64,000 nucleotides of DNA from positions 387,049-451,048 of the forward strand of contig NZ_LMSH01000002.1 in the NCBI RefSeq assembly GCF_001428365.1. The letters run 5' to 3'. The position numbers and the translations under genes were made by a program. The stretch comes from Arthrobacter sp. Soil763. Its GTDB lineage: Bacteria > Actinomycetota > Actinomycetes > Actinomycetales > Micrococcaceae. A model generated the notes under the pieces. The model saw nothing but the letters and a program-made list of their open reading frames with translations. It ran no database searches and was not told the origin of the DNA. Positions 16,266 through 25,568 of the stretch are shown here, piece after piece (position 1 is the first letter of the stretch; each line of letters begins with the position of its first letter).

Positions 16266-17224
16266 TCCGGCGTCGGCCTGCGTCCGTCTACGCGGGCGTC
16301 CGTATACGCGGGCGTGCGCCGCGCGGCCAGGCCAAACAACCAGACCCCGGCGACGGTGGCGAGGTAGCCGGTGATCACGATGAGGGAGGTACCGGCCCAG
16401 AAGTAGTTGGTCGTGCTGCCCTCCTGGCCCGGTCCCGGGGCGATCCTCAGCAGCGAGTAAACCGCGACGGCGGCGGAGGCCAGTCCCGCCAGCACCGGAA
16501 CGGCCACCCACAGCCGGGCCGACGCCCAGTGCGTGTTGTACCCCGCCCAGGCATTCCAGCGCCGCCCGGTGCGCATCACCAGCCACCCCGCGGGAATCGT
16601 GAACGCCCCCACCACCAGGAAGGCGGCCACGACGTCCGCGGGCCGGTGCCACTGGTTGATCAGGGTGGAAACGCCGGTGGCGACGGCGAAGCTGCCGCCC
16701 AGGAACCCCGCCAGCGGCCGCCAGCGCGGGGAGACCATCAGGAAGACCGCTGCGGCGGCGGATGCGGCCAGAGTGGTGTGTCCGGACGGCAGGGAGTTGA
16801 AGTCCAGGGTCTCGATGCCGCGGAACGGCCGCTCGGGCGCCAGGGCCTTCAGGAGCTGGGTGGCGACGTTGGCCCCCGCGGCGGCCGCGACGGCGATACC
16901 GGCAGCGGCCCAGCGGCGCCGCGCCGCGGTCACGAACACGACCACCACGGAGGCGATCAGCACCGAGAGCGCGGGGAGCCAGTCCAGCAGCCGGTTGCTT
17001 GCCTTCCCGGCCGCGCCGTGGATCTCCACCGCCTCGACCAGCGCGGATTCGTCGATGAACTGCCCGGTGGTGGTGCGCACAAAGAAGTAGTAGGTGGCCG
17101 CCAGGGCGGCCGCGCAGCCCAGGGTGGCGAGGAGGAACAGGAAACCGGCGGCACGGCCCGGTCCTTGGGACTCCCTGCCGTCCGCTTCCACGGGTCCGCT
17201 GTTGCGCTGGTGCCGAAAATTCAT
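16262..17224 (-). CDS. PAP2 superfamily phosphatase, integral membrane
   Basis: 320-aa protein with several hydrophobic helices and the tripartite acid-phosphatase signature: KALAPERPF (KX6RP type, about residue 128), SLPSGHTTLA (PSGH, about 145-154), and the third block INQWHRPADVVAA with the catalytic His. In place of the usual SRXXXXXH the third block begins with TLINQWH, so the Ser-Arg pair is not standard. Family members dephosphorylate undecaprenyl or phosphatidyl-type lipid phosphates at the membrane. The exact lipid is unknown. It is divergent from menC and convergent with tetR. Confidence 0.85.
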   Translation of the reverse strand: MNFRHQRNSGPVEADGRESQGPGRAAGFLFLLATLGCAAALAATYYFFVRTTTGQFIDESALVEAVEIHGAAGKASNRLLDWLPALSVLIASVVVVFVTAARRRWAAAGIAVAAAAGANVATQLLKALAPERPFRGIETLDFNSLPSGHTTLAASAAAAVFLMVSPRWRPLAGFLGGSFAVATGVSTLINQWHRPADVVAAFLVVGAFTIPAGWLVMRTGRRWNAWAGYNTHWASARLWVAVPVLAGLASAAVAVYSLLRIAPGPGQEGSTTNYFWAGTSLIVITGYLATVAGVWLFGLAARRTPAYTDARVDGRRPTPD

Positions 17225-17281
17225 CGCTTAACAGGGTCCCACAGAACCCTGCGCGCTGGCTGGAGGCAGGACGGCCGCGGG

Positions 17282-17293
17282 TAGAGTACAGCC
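17282..17293 (+). promoter_or_regulatory. Leaderless-type -10 box of menC
   Basis: TAGAGT (17282-17287), six bases, then ATG at 17294; no ribosome-binding sequence upstream. Confidence 0.55.
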
Positions 17294-18385
17294 ATGCCCA
17301 CCAGCGCCGACCGCCCCGCCGCCACCGGCGCCCGTCCCGCCCCGCAAGCACGCCAAAGCACCGGCCCCGGTTCGCCGGGCGCCGGCCCCGGACACGTCGG
17401 CGTGGAGGAGTTGCTGGATACCGCCCGGGTGGTCAGCCTGCCGATGCGCGTGAAGTTCCGCGGGATTACCCGGCGGGAGGCCCTGCTCCTGCCCGGACCG
17501 CGGGGCTGGGCCGAGTTCTGCCCCTTTCCCGAGTACGGCGATGCCGAGGCCGCCCGCTGGCTCTCGGCCGCCCTCGAAGCCGGCTGGCAGGGCTTCCCCG
17601 AACCCCTGCGGGACAGCATCCCGGTGAACGCGACCGTCCCGGCGGTGCCCGCGGAGCGCGTACCGGAGGTCCTGGCCCGCTTCGGCCGGGTGGACGCCGT
17701 GAAGGTCAAGGTCGCCGAGGCCGGCCAGACGCTCGACGACGACGCGGCGCGGGTGGACGCCGTGCGGGCCGCGCTGCCGGACGCCGCCATCCGGGTCGAC
17801 GCGAACGGCGGCTGGGACGTCGACGGTGCGGTCGAGGCCCTGACCCGGCTCGCCGCCGTCGGCCTCGAATACGCCGAACAACCGGTCCCGGACATCGCCG
17901 GCCTCGCCGAGGTGCGGCGGCGGCTCCGGGCCGGCGGTGTTCCGGTGCTGATCGCCGCGGACGAGAGCGTGCGCAAGGAGGACGACCCGCTCAAGGTAGC
18001 CCGCGCCGGCGCGGCGGACCTGGTGGTCGTCAAGGTGGCGCCCCTGGGCGGCGTGCGGCGCGCGCTCGAGATCGTGGCGCAGGCCGGACTGCCCGCCGTC
18101 GTCAGTTCCGCCCTGGACACCTCGGTCGGGATCCGCGCCGGCCTCGCCCTGGCGGCGGCCCTGCCGGAGCTGCCCTACGCCTGCGGCCTCGGCACGGTGT
18201 CGCTGCTCGCCGCCGACGTCACCCGGGACCCCCTGGTCCCCGACGACGGCGCCATCCGGCTCCGCGACGTGCGTGCCGATCCCGGGCTGCTGGACGCGTT
18301 CGCCGCGCCGCCCGAACGCAGGGACTGGTGGCTGGACCGGCTACGGCGGGTGCACGCCGTCCTGGCCTCCCCGACCGCTCCGTAG
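17294..18385 (+). CDS. menC: o-Succinylbenzoate synthase
   Basis: 363-aa enolase-superfamily enzyme of menaquinone synthesis that dehydrates SHCHC to o-succinylbenzoate. Seen: the catalytic pair Lys in VDAVKVKVAEAG (about residues 133-144), the metal ligands in AIRVDANGGWDVDGA (Asp, about 167-180), in GLEYAEQPVPD (Glu), in IAADESVRK (Asp), and the second Lys in LVVVKVAPLGGVRRA. The first 40 residues are Pro/Ala-rich and extra compared with the family. Start fixed by the leaderless -10. Other men genes lie at 22.6 and 28.4-33.1 kb. Confidence 0.93.
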   Translation: MPTSADRPAATGARPAPQARQSTGPGSPGAGPGHVGVEELLDTARVVSLPMRVKFRGITRREALLLPGPRGWAEFCPFPEYGDAEAARWLSAALEAGWQGFPEPLRDSIPVNATVPAVPAERVPEVLARFGRVDAVKVKVAEAGQTLDDDAARVDAVRAALPDAAIRVDANGGWDVDGAVEALTRLAAVGLEYAEQPVPDIAGLAEVRRRLRAGGVPVLIAADESVRKEDDPLKVARAGAADLVVVKVAPLGGVRRALEIVAQAGLPAVVSSALDTSVGIRAGLALAAALPELPYACGLGTVSLLAADVTRDPLVPDDGAIRLRDVRADPGLLDAFAAPPERRDWWLDRLRRVHAVLASPTAP

Positions 18386-18451
18386 CGGCCCCGTCGAACG
18401 CCGGAAACGGCGCTGGCGGAGCGGCGGACGGGTTCAGCGGAATGTGAGAGC

Positions 18452-18473
18452 GTTCACCCTGTCGTCACCTTCT
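18452..18473 (+). promoter_or_regulatory. Candidate PHO box upstream of phoX
   Basis: Two adjacent 11-nt units, GTTCACCCTGT (18452-18462) and CGTCACCTTCT (18463-18473), matching the GTTCACC-type direct repeats bound by actinobacterial PhoP. A weaker GGTTCA occurs about 20 nt further upstream. Located 73-94 nt before the phoX start. Confidence 0.6.
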
Positions 18474-18545
18474 GGACCGCTCCGCGTTGTCCGCCGCTGG
18501 CAGGCTGGCCGGGACGCATCCCTAAAGTTTTGGAAGGTCCCACCC

Positions 18546-20636
18546 ATGCCTGTCTCCTCCGGACGCAAGTTTTCCCTGCTGCCCATGCTGGGCCACACCA
18601 AGGGCAAGCGCAGCCCCGTGACCTGTGCCCTCAAGTGCGACAACGCCTGCTCCGGCGAGGTCTGCAACAGCAGCTCGAACGACTACTTCCGCGACATCGC
18701 CTCCGCCACGATGTCCCGCCGCACGGCGCTGGGCTTCGGCGCGGCCGGTGCGCTCGCCGTCGTCTTCGGCAACGCCGTCACCTCCGCGGAGCCTGCCGCG
18801 GCCGGGGGACCCGGGCTGGCCGCCGCAGCGAAGCAGGGCTTTGAGAAGTCCAAGCTGCGCTTCACCGCGATCGCGCCGGTCGACGCCGCCGTCGACGCCT
18901 TCACCGTGCCGGCCGGCTACAGCTGGCAGCCGATCATCCGCTGGGGTGACCCGCTGTTCAACGACTCGCCGGCGTTCGACGCCGACCGCCAGAGCGCGGC
19001 TGCACAGGCACGCCAGTTCGGCTACAACAACGACTACACGGACATCCTGCCGCTGGACGCCAAGGGCCGCCGGGCCGTGCTCTTCACCAACCACGAGTAC
19101 ACGAACGAGGGCATCATGCTTCCGGCCGGCTTCGACGCCGCCGAAGCGCGCTCGATCGGCCGCGCCGCCCACGGACTGACCGTCGTCGAACTCGAACGCC
19201 GCAACAAGAACCAGCCGTGGCGCTACGTCAAGGGCGCCGGACTGAACCGCCGCTTCCTGACCGACACCAGCTACGAACTGACCGGCCCCGCCGCCGGGTC
19301 CGCCCTGGTCAGCACCATCGCCGACCCCGCCGGCCGCACCATCAAGGGCACCCTGGGCAACTGCTCCGGCGGCACTACGCCGTGGGGCACCATCCTCTCG
19401 GGTGAAGAAAACTTCAACGGCTATTTCGTCGCCGCCGGAACGTCCGCAGAAGACAAGCGCTACGGCCTCACCAGCAAGCCCACCGCCCGCCAGTGGGAGC
19501 TCGATGACCCCCGCTTCGACACCCGCAACCCCGGCTACGCCAACGAGAGCAACCGCTTCGGCTGGATCGTCGAGGTGGACCCGCAGGATCCGACGTCGAC
19601 GCCGAAGAAGCACTCCGCGATGGGCCGCTTCAAGCACGAGGGCGCCAACGTCATCGTCGCCGCCTCCGGGCACGTCGTGGCCTACATGGGCGACGATGAA
19701 AAGTTCGACTACCTCTACAAGTTCGTCTCCAAGGACAAGTACCGTCCCGGCACCACCGCTGCCGACCGCCGGCACAACATGACGCTGCTCTCCGAGGGCG
19801 ACCTCTTCGTGGCGAAGTTCACCGGTGACTCCCCGGCGGCGGAAATCGACGGCTCCGGGAAGCTCCCCGCGGACGGGGCCTTCGACGGCGCCGGCGAATG
19901 GCTCCCGCTGGTGGTGGACGGCAAGTCCAAGGTCGCCGGGATGAGCGTGGAAGAAGTGCTGGTCTACACCCGGCTGGCGGCGGACAAGGTGGGCCCCACC
20001 AAGATGGACCGCTGCGAAGACGTACAGCCGAGCCTGCACACCGGCAAGGTCTACGTGGCCTGCACCAACAACTCCGACCGCGGCAAGGCCGGGAAGGAAG
20101 GCGCCACCGAGGTCAACCCGCGCAGCCTCAACCGCGACGGGCACATCGTGGAAATCACCGAGCGCGGCGACCAGACCTCCACGGTGTTCAACTGGAACCT
20201 GCTGATGGTCTGCGGCGACCCGGCCAAGAACACCTCCGCGTACTTCGCCGGCTTCCCCGCCGACCAGGTCTCGCCGATCTCCTGCCCGGACAACCTGGCC
20301 TTCGACTCGGTGGGCAACCTGTGGATCTCCACCGACGGCGCACCCTCCAGCACCGGCTACGCCGACGGGCTCTTCAAGGTCACCCTGGCCGGCCCCGAAC
20401 GCGGCCGCGTGGAGCAGTTCCTGGCCGTCCCCCGCGACGCCGAGACCTGCGGACCGATCGTCCACGACGAGGAACGGCACGTCTTCGTCTCCGTGCAGCA
20501 CCCGGGGGAAGACGGCAGCTTCGAGGCACAGAACTCCTACTTCCCGGACTACGTCGCCGCCGGAGCCACCCCGAAGCCGGGCCAGGCCCGGCTTCCGCGC
20601 CCCTCCGTGGTCCAGGTCTTCCGCACCGACGACTAA
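18546..20636 (+). CDS. phoX: PhoX family alkaline phosphatase (DUF839), Tat-exported
   Basis: 696-aa extracytoplasmic phosphatase; characterised PhoX enzymes carry a Ca/Fe cofactor and release phosphate from organic esters. Seen: a twin-arginine segment ATMSRRTALGFGAAGALAVV (about residues 57-76) followed by an Ala-rich cleavage region; NEGIMLPAGFD; GNCSGGTTPWGTILSGEENF (about 276-295); GRFKHEGANVIVA; and SPISCPDNLAFDSVGNLWIS near 580. An extra Cys-containing stretch (CALKCDNACSGEVC) precedes the Tat motif, as in many PhoX proteins. Start at ATG 18546 with GGAAGG ribosome site. The PHO box predicts induction by phosphate starvation. Confidence 0.93.
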   Translation: MPVSSGRKFSLLPMLGHTKGKRSPVTCALKCDNACSGEVCNSSSNDYFRDIASATMSRRTALGFGAAGALAVVFGNAVTSAEPAAAGGPGLAAAAKQGFEKSKLRFTAIAPVDAAVDAFTVPAGYSWQPIIRWGDPLFNDSPAFDADRQSAAAQARQFGYNNDYTDILPLDAKGRRAVLFTNHEYTNEGIMLPAGFDAAEARSIGRAAHGLTVVELERRNKNQPWRYVKGAGLNRRFLTDTSYELTGPAAGSALVSTIADPAGRTIKGTLGNCSGGTTPWGTILSGEENFNGYFVAAGTSAEDKRYGLTSKPTARQWELDDPRFDTRNPGYANESNRFGWIVEVDPQDPTSTPKKHSAMGRFKHEGANVIVAASGHVVAYMGDDEKFDYLYKFVSKDKYRPGTTAADRRHNMTLLSEGDLFVAKFTGDSPAAEIDGSGKLPADGAFDGAGEWLPLVVDGKSKVAGMSVEEVLVYTRLAADKVGPTKMDRCEDVQPSLHTGKVYVACTNNSDRGKAGKEGATEVNPRSLNRDGHIVEITERGDQTSTVFNWNLLMVCGDPAKNTSAYFAGFPADQVSPISCPDNLAFDSVGNLWISTDGAPSSTGYADGLFKVTLAGPERGRVEQFLAVPRDAETCGPIVHDEERHVFVSVQHPGEDGSFEAQNSYFPDYVAAGATPKPGQARLPRPSVVQVFRTDD

Positions 20637-20654
20637 CCTCCTCGCCCCTCCCGG

Positions 20655-20795
20655 CGCTCCCTCACGTCGGGCGGGTTTCCGGGGGACGCTCCCTCACTTC
20701 TGGTTCTTACAGGTCCAGAGGTGAGGGAGCGTTTGCGTTTAAGCGGCCAGAGGTGAGGGAGCGTCTGCGTTGGGGGCGCCGGAGGTGAGGGAGCG
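20655..20795. repeat. Intergenic repeat array, family B (GTGAGGGAGCG), 32-nt period
   Basis: Five copies of GTGAGGGAGCG: inverted at 20655-20665 and 20687-20697, direct at 20721-20731, 20753-20763 and 20785-20795. Copies of the same orientation are exactly 32 nt apart. The two central copies form an 18-bp stem with one mismatch (20686-20703 / 20715-20732) and can act as terminator of phoX. The last copy ends 34 nt before the argS start. Confidence 0.88.
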
Positions 20796-20828
20796 TCGGG
20801 GGTGGGGGGAACTGATAATTTGAACAGT

Positions 20829-22595
20829 GTGAATAATCCGGCCGAATTGGTTGTCCCCAGAGTCCAGGCAGCTATTGCCTCCGCGTTCGGCGAGGAATAC
20901 CGCCAGACGGACCCGGTGATCAGGCCGTCGCAGTTCGCCGACATCCAGATCAACGCCGCCATGGCGCTGGCCAAGAGGGTCGGCCTGCCGCCGCGCGACG
21001 CCGCGGCCAGGATCGTGGAGGCCCTGGACCTCGACGGCGTCTGCAGCCTGGTCGAGATCTCCGGCCCCGGCTTCATCAACCTCACCTTCGACGGCACCTG
21101 GATCGAGGAGCTGCTCAACGCTCCGCAGCCCGCCGCGGGCGCGCAGCCCGCGCCGCTGCACCGCGTCGTCGTCGACTATTCCTCCCCGAACGTCGCCAAG
21201 GAAATGCACGTCGGCCACCTGCGCACCACGGTGGTCGGCGACAGCATCGTGCGCGTCCTCGAATCGCTCGGCCACACCGTCATCCGGCAGAACCACATCG
21301 GCGACTGGGGCACCCCGTTCGGCATGCTGATCGAACACTGGCTCGAGGTGGGGGAGGACTCGCCGGAGGCCGCCCTGCTGGTCGATGACCCGAGCGCCTT
21401 CTACCAGGCCGCCCGCGCGAAATTCGACGCCTCCGCCGCGGCCGCAGGCGACGAATCTGACGGCTTCGCCACCCGCGCCCGGCTCCGGGTGGTGGCCCTG
21501 CAGAGCGGGGACCCGGAAACCTTCGCGGTCTGGCAGCGGCTCGTGGCCCAGTCCAAGCGCTACTTCAACGCCATCTACTCAATGCTCGGCATCAGCCTGA
21601 CCGACGACCATATCGCCGGCGAGAGCTCCTACGACGCGCATCTGGCACAGCTGTGCCAGGAACTCGAGGAACGCGGCATCGCCCGGGTCAGCGAGGGCGC
21701 GCTCTGCACCTTCCCGGCCGGCTTCACCGGCCGCGACGGCGACCCACTGCCGCTAATCATCCGAAAGTCCGACGGCGGCTACGGCTACGGCACCACCGAC
21801 CTGGCCACGATCCGGTACCGGGTCCGGGAACTGGAAGCGGACCGGGTGCTCTACGTCGTGGGCGCGCCGCAGAACGTGCACCTGCGGATGGTCATGGCGA
21901 CGGCCCGGGACGCCGGCTGGCTGCCGGACACGGTCGAGGCCACCCACGTCCAGATCGGCAACGTCCTCGGCGAGGACGGCAAAATCCTCAAGTCCCGCGC
22001 CGGCAACCCGGTCAAGCTGATGGCGCTGCTGCAGGAGGCCGTGGACCGGGCCCGGGCGGTCATCGACGCCAGCCGGCCCGAACTCAGCGACGACGAGCGG
22101 GCGGTCACGGCCCGGCAGGTGGGCATCGGCGCAGTCAAGTACGCCGACCTCTCCACCGGACACGACACCGAGTACGTCTTCGACTTCGACCGCATGCTCG
22201 CCCTCAGCGGCAACACCGGCCCGTACGTCCAGTACGCGGCCGCCCGGATCCGCTCCATCCTGCGCAAGGCCGGGGAACTCGAACGCCACACCGGTGCCGA
22301 CGCCGCACCTGCGGCGAGGATCGCCGTCGTCGAACCGGCCGAACGCGCCCTGGCCCTGCACCTGCTCGACTACGACGCCACGCTGCGGAAGGTCGGCGAA
22401 CAGCTCGAACCGCACCGGCTCTGCGCCTACCTGTTCGAACTCGCCCAGCTGTTCACCTCCTTCTACGACCAGTGCCCGGTCCTCAAGGCCGGGGACACCG
22501 TCCGCGACTCCCGGCTGGCGCTCTGCGGCCTGGTCCTGCGCCGGCTGTCCGCCGGCCTGGACCTGCTCGGCATCGAGACGCCGGAGAACATGTGA
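20829..22595 (+). CDS. argS: Arginine--tRNA ligase
   Basis: About 588-aa class I aminoacyl-tRNA synthetase charging tRNA-Arg. Domains: N-terminal Arg-tRNA additional domain (about residues 1-95, ending ISGPGFINLTFDGTWIEELL), catalytic Rossmann core with the HIGH-type motif SPNVAKEMHVGHLRTTVVGD (about 115-134), GDWGTPFGMLIEHWLE, a KMSKS-like KILKSRAGNPVKL (about 380), and a C-terminal anticodon-binding DALR domain. The start is uncertain: GTG 20829 was chosen; TTG 20820 has a better spaced G-rich site, and GTG 20802 falls in the repeat tract. It overlaps menD by GTGA. Confidence 0.9.
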   Translation: MNNPAELVVPRVQAAIASAFGEEYRQTDPVIRPSQFADIQINAAMALAKRVGLPPRDAAARIVEALDLDGVCSLVEISGPGFINLTFDGTWIEELLNAPQPAAGAQPAPLHRVVVDYSSPNVAKEMHVGHLRTTVVGDSIVRVLESLGHTVIRQNHIGDWGTPFGMLIEHWLEVGEDSPEAALLVDDPSAFYQAARAKFDASAAAAGDESDGFATRARLRVVALQSGDPETFAVWQRLVAQSKRYFNAIYSMLGISLTDDHIAGESSYDAHLAQLCQELEERGIARVSEGALCTFPAGFTGRDGDPLPLIIRKSDGGYGYGTTDLATIRYRVRELEADRVLYVVGAPQNVHLRMVMATARDAGWLPDTVEATHVQIGNVLGEDGKILKSRAGNPVKLMALLQEAVDRARAVIDASRPELSDDERAVTARQVGIGAVKYADLSTGHDTEYVFDFDRMLALSGNTGPYVQYAAARIRSILRKAGELERHTGADAAPAARIAVVEPAERALALHLLDYDATLRKVGEQLEPHRLCAYLFELAQLFTSFYDQCPVLKAGDTVRDSRLALCGLVLRRLSAGLDLLGIETPENM

Positions 22596-24379
22596 CTCCG
22601 GCCGGGGAGCCTGCCGGTTCCGACGGCGGCGGGGAGCCGGGCGTGCCCGCCGCGGGCGGTGCGCTGGGCGCGGTGGAGGCCGCGCGGGTGGCCGTCGCGG
22701 CGCTGCTGGCCGCCGGGGTGCGCTCGGTCGTTGTCGCCCCCGGCTCCCGCTCGGCACCGATGGCCTACGCCCTGGCCGAGGCCGACGCCGCCGGCCGGGT
22801 GGAGCTGCTGGTCCGGATCGACGAACGCGACGCCGGCTTCACCGCCCTGGGCCTGGCCCTGGCGACCGGCGCCCCCGCAGCCGTGCTGACCACCTCGGGT
22901 ACCGCCGTCGGCAACCTGCTGCCAGCCGTGATGGAAGCCAACCACGCCGCCGTGCCGCTGGTGGTCCTGTCCGCGGACCGGCCGGAGGAGCTCCGCGGCA
23001 CCGGCGCCAACCAGACCACCGTGCAGCCGGATCTCTTCGGCGACCACGTCCGGTTCGCGGCCGACGTCGCCGCCGGGGACAACCCGCTGCGGGCAGTCGA
23101 GACCGCGCTGAGCGCCGCCACCGGCGCGTTCGAGGATATCCCGCCCGGCCCGGTGCAGCTGAACCTCGCCTTCCGTGATCCGCTGGTCCCAGCCGACGGC
23201 GACCGCCTGGGCGGCGGCGAGGAGGTCGGACGCCGGATCCACCGCGCCCCGCGGCACCCGCTGGCGCTCGATTTCCCGGCGGCCTCCGCGGCGCTGCCCG
23301 AGCGGCGCACCGTGGTCCTGGCCGGACACGACGCCGGTCCGGTCGCCGAGGCGTTCGCCCGGGCCCACGGCCTTCCGCTGCTCGCCGAGCCCTCCTCCAA
23401 CGCCCGGTTCGGCCCCAACGCGGTGGGCCCGTACCGGCTGCTGCTGGAGCATTTCGGCCCGGAATCCGGCCAGCCGGTCGAGCGCGTCGTGCTGTTCGGC
23501 CGCCCCACGCTGTCCCGGCCGGTGTCCGCCCTGCTGGCGCGGGCCGATGTCCCGTCCGCGCTCTACCAGCCCGTGCCCGTCGCCTGGTACGAGGCCGGCC
23601 GCCGGACCGAGCTGCCCCTGGAAACCCTCGCGGACCTCGCCGACTTCGCCGGCCGCGGCCCCGCCGCCTGGCTCGACGCCTGGCTGCTGGCCGGCGCCGC
23701 CGCGCAGCACGCCCTGGACCAGGTGCTCGCCGGTCCCAACGCCGGGGCCGGGGCCGGCACGCCCGCCACCGGCCCCGCCGTCGGAGCCCTGGTCTGGGAA
23801 CACGCCCGCGGGCAGCTGGTACTGGGCTCCTCCAACGGGATCCGCGACGTCGACCTGGCCGGGGCGCCGCCGCAGGAACCCCAGGCCACCGTCTTCGCCA
23901 ACCGCGGCCTGGCCGGGATCGACGGCACCCTCGCCACCGCGACCGGCATCGCCGTCGGCGGCCGGCAGGAAACCACCGTGCTGCTGGGCGATGTGACGTT
24001 CCTGCACGACGCCGGCGGCCTGCTGCTGGGCGCGGGGGAGACCGAGCCGCCGCTGCGGATCGTGGTCCTCAACGACGCCGGCGGGGCCATTTTCGGGCTC
24101 CTGGAGCACGGCGCCGTCGAGCAGTCCGGCCGCTACGGCACCGCCGTCGAACGACTCTTCGGCACCCCGCACTCCGTGGACCTTTCCGCCCTCGCCGCCG
24201 CGTACGGCGTCGCGCACCGCGCGGTGGGCACGACGGCGGAGCTGGCGGCGGCGCTGGCGGAACCCGTGACGGGCCGCAGCATCATCGAGGTCCGCGCCGA
24301 CCGGCGGGACCTCCGGGCACTGCACGGACGCATCCGCACCGCGGTCGCCGCCGCCGTGGCCGGGGTCCTCGGCGGATAG
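22592..24379 (+). CDS. menD: SEPHCHC synthase, menaquinone biosynthesis
   Basis: 595-aa ThDP-dependent enzyme that joins isochorismate with 2-oxoglutarate-derived succinic semialdehyde to form SEPHCHC. Seen: VRSVVVAPGSRSAPMAYALA (about residues 42-61), the ThDP-activating Glu region RIDERDAGFTALGLALATG, VVLSADRPEELRGTGANQTT, and the C-terminal ThDP/Mg motif GDVTFLHDAGGLLLG with VVLNDAGGAIFGLLEHG (about 467-505). GTG 22592 overlaps the argS stop; a long upstream extension in this frame is an argS shadow. The isochorismate synthase gene is 4 kb downstream on the other strand. Confidence 0.95.
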   Translation: MTPAGEPAGSDGGGEPGVPAAGGALGAVEAARVAVAALLAAGVRSVVVAPGSRSAPMAYALAEADAAGRVELLVRIDERDAGFTALGLALATGAPAAVLTTSGTAVGNLLPAVMEANHAAVPLVVLSADRPEELRGTGANQTTVQPDLFGDHVRFAADVAAGDNPLRAVETALSAATGAFEDIPPGPVQLNLAFRDPLVPADGDRLGGGEEVGRRIHRAPRHPLALDFPAASAALPERRTVVLAGHDAGPVAEAFARAHGLPLLAEPSSNARFGPNAVGPYRLLLEHFGPESGQPVERVVLFGRPTLSRPVSALLARADVPSALYQPVPVAWYEAGRRTELPLETLADLADFAGRGPAAWLDAWLLAGAAAQHALDQVLAGPNAGAGAGTPATGPAVGALVWEHARGQLVLGSSNGIRDVDLAGAPPQEPQATVFANRGLAGIDGTLATATGIAVGGRQETTVLLGDVTFLHDAGGLLLGAGETEPPLRIVVLNDAGGAIFGLLEHGAVEQSGRYGTAVERLFGTPHSVDLSALAAAYGVAHRAVGTTAELAAALAEPVTGRSIIEVRADRRDLRALHGRIRTAVAAAVAGVLGG

Positions 24380-24583
24380 CCGCCCGGGCCGCCGCCCGCA
24401 GGGTGACGCAGTTACTGCCTGGCGCGGCGCTCATCGGCGGGCGACGCGCCAACGCCCTTTCGACGCCTGATTACCTGTAGCGCCCAGACATTGGCGCAGC
24501 GTGAAACCGCCAGCGGGTCGGATTTTCCACATGGCTGTGACCCTTAGTGGTGTGATCTCCGGCCGGTCTGGGAGCGTCAGCCC

Positions 24584-25552
24584 ATGACTGAGTTGCCAAG
24601 GTTGATTTTGGCCCGCGAACACATCGAGCACGGGCTTTCGCCCAAGGAGCTGGCACGGCGCTGCCGGTCCGGGGCGCTGGTGCGGGTGCGCCAGGGCGTC
24701 TATGTCGACGGCGGCGTGTGGCGGGCCCTGAAACCCTGGGATCAGTACCGCCTTAGGGTCAGTGCAGCCGCGGAGACATTCGTTGCCCCGACGATTTTTG
24801 CCCGGCACTCCGCGGCTTCGGTATGGAAGATACCGACCATCGGGATCCGGCAGCCCGTCCATGCCCTGACGCTGCAGAACGACGGCGGCCGCTCACGGGC
24901 GGGCGTGCGGCGGCACTACTCGCCGCAGGACGGGCTGGAATATGTCGAACGCGACGGGCTGTTGGTGACTAGCAGGGTTCGCACCGTGCTGGATCTTGCC
25001 GCCTTCACGCCCTTTGCCGAGGCGGTAGTTCCCCTCGACTACGTCCTGAAACCCGACGCCGAGCAGCGGCTGTCATCCCTGACCAAAGAGCAGCTTCTGG
25101 CCGGGATCGAGGGGAACTACTCGGCGGCGGCGGCACGGCGGATCAGGACGGTGGTGGAGTTCGCTGATCCGAGCTCTGGATCGGCGGGGGAGTCCTTCGG
25201 GCGGGCGCTCATGCGTGTGGCCGGGCTTCAGGCCCCGGACCTCCAATACGAGGTTCGTGATGAGGCGGGACTCGTGGGCTACACGGACTACTACTGGGAC
25301 GATGTGCGGATTGCAGGTGAGTTCGATGGCGTCGAGAAGTACCTCAAGCCCGAATACCTCAAGGGCCGAACGCCGGCACAGGCCGTCATCGATGAAAAGA
25401 TGCGGGAAGACCGGATCCGGGCGCAGGGATATGGTGTGGTCCGCTGGGTATGGTCGGATCTGATAGAGCCGAGCCGGCTGGAGCGGAAGCTTGCGGCGGC
25501 CGGGGTGCCCCGGCGTCGTGCCCGCTCTGCTGGAGAAGTCCGGCGGGGATGA
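24584..25552 (+). CDS. AbiEi-like winged-helix protein with C-terminal DUF559/Vsr-like endonuclease fold
   Basis: 322-aa protein of a group common in Arthrobacter. Seen: an N-terminal AbiEi-antitoxin-like region, LARRCRSGALVRVRQGVYVD (residues about 23-42) then PTIFARHSAASVWKIP, LLVTSRVRTVLDLAAFTPF, and a C-terminal part GYTDYYWDDVRIAGEFDGVE, EKMREDRIRAQGYGVVRWVW that resembles the restriction-like DUF559 core with acidic residues. No AbiEii-type toxin partner is adjacent. Function is unknown; phage defence is only an inference from family names. A second, divergent relative lies at 33524-34345. The preceding gap (24380-24583) shows nothing clear. Confidence 0.7.
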   Translation: MTELPRLILAREHIEHGLSPKELARRCRSGALVRVRQGVYVDGGVWRALKPWDQYRLRVSAAAETFVAPTIFARHSAASVWKIPTIGIRQPVHALTLQNDGGRSRAGVRRHYSPQDGLEYVERDGLLVTSRVRTVLDLAAFTPFAEAVVPLDYVLKPDAEQRLSSLTKEQLLAGIEGNYSAAAARRIRTVVEFADPSSGSAGESFGRALMRVAGLQAPDLQYEVRDEAGLVGYTDYYWDDVRIAGEFDGVEKYLKPEYLKGRTPAQAVIDEKMREDRIRAQGYGVVRWVWSDLIEPSRLERKLAAAGVPRRRARSAGEVRRG

Positions 25553-25568
25553 CACGCGAACCACTTCT

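Noticed and set aside
20655..20795. Regularly spaced repeats as a CRISPR array
   Set aside because: The repeated core is only 11-18 bp, orientation flips in the middle, the between-repeat segments resemble each other, and no cas gene is present.
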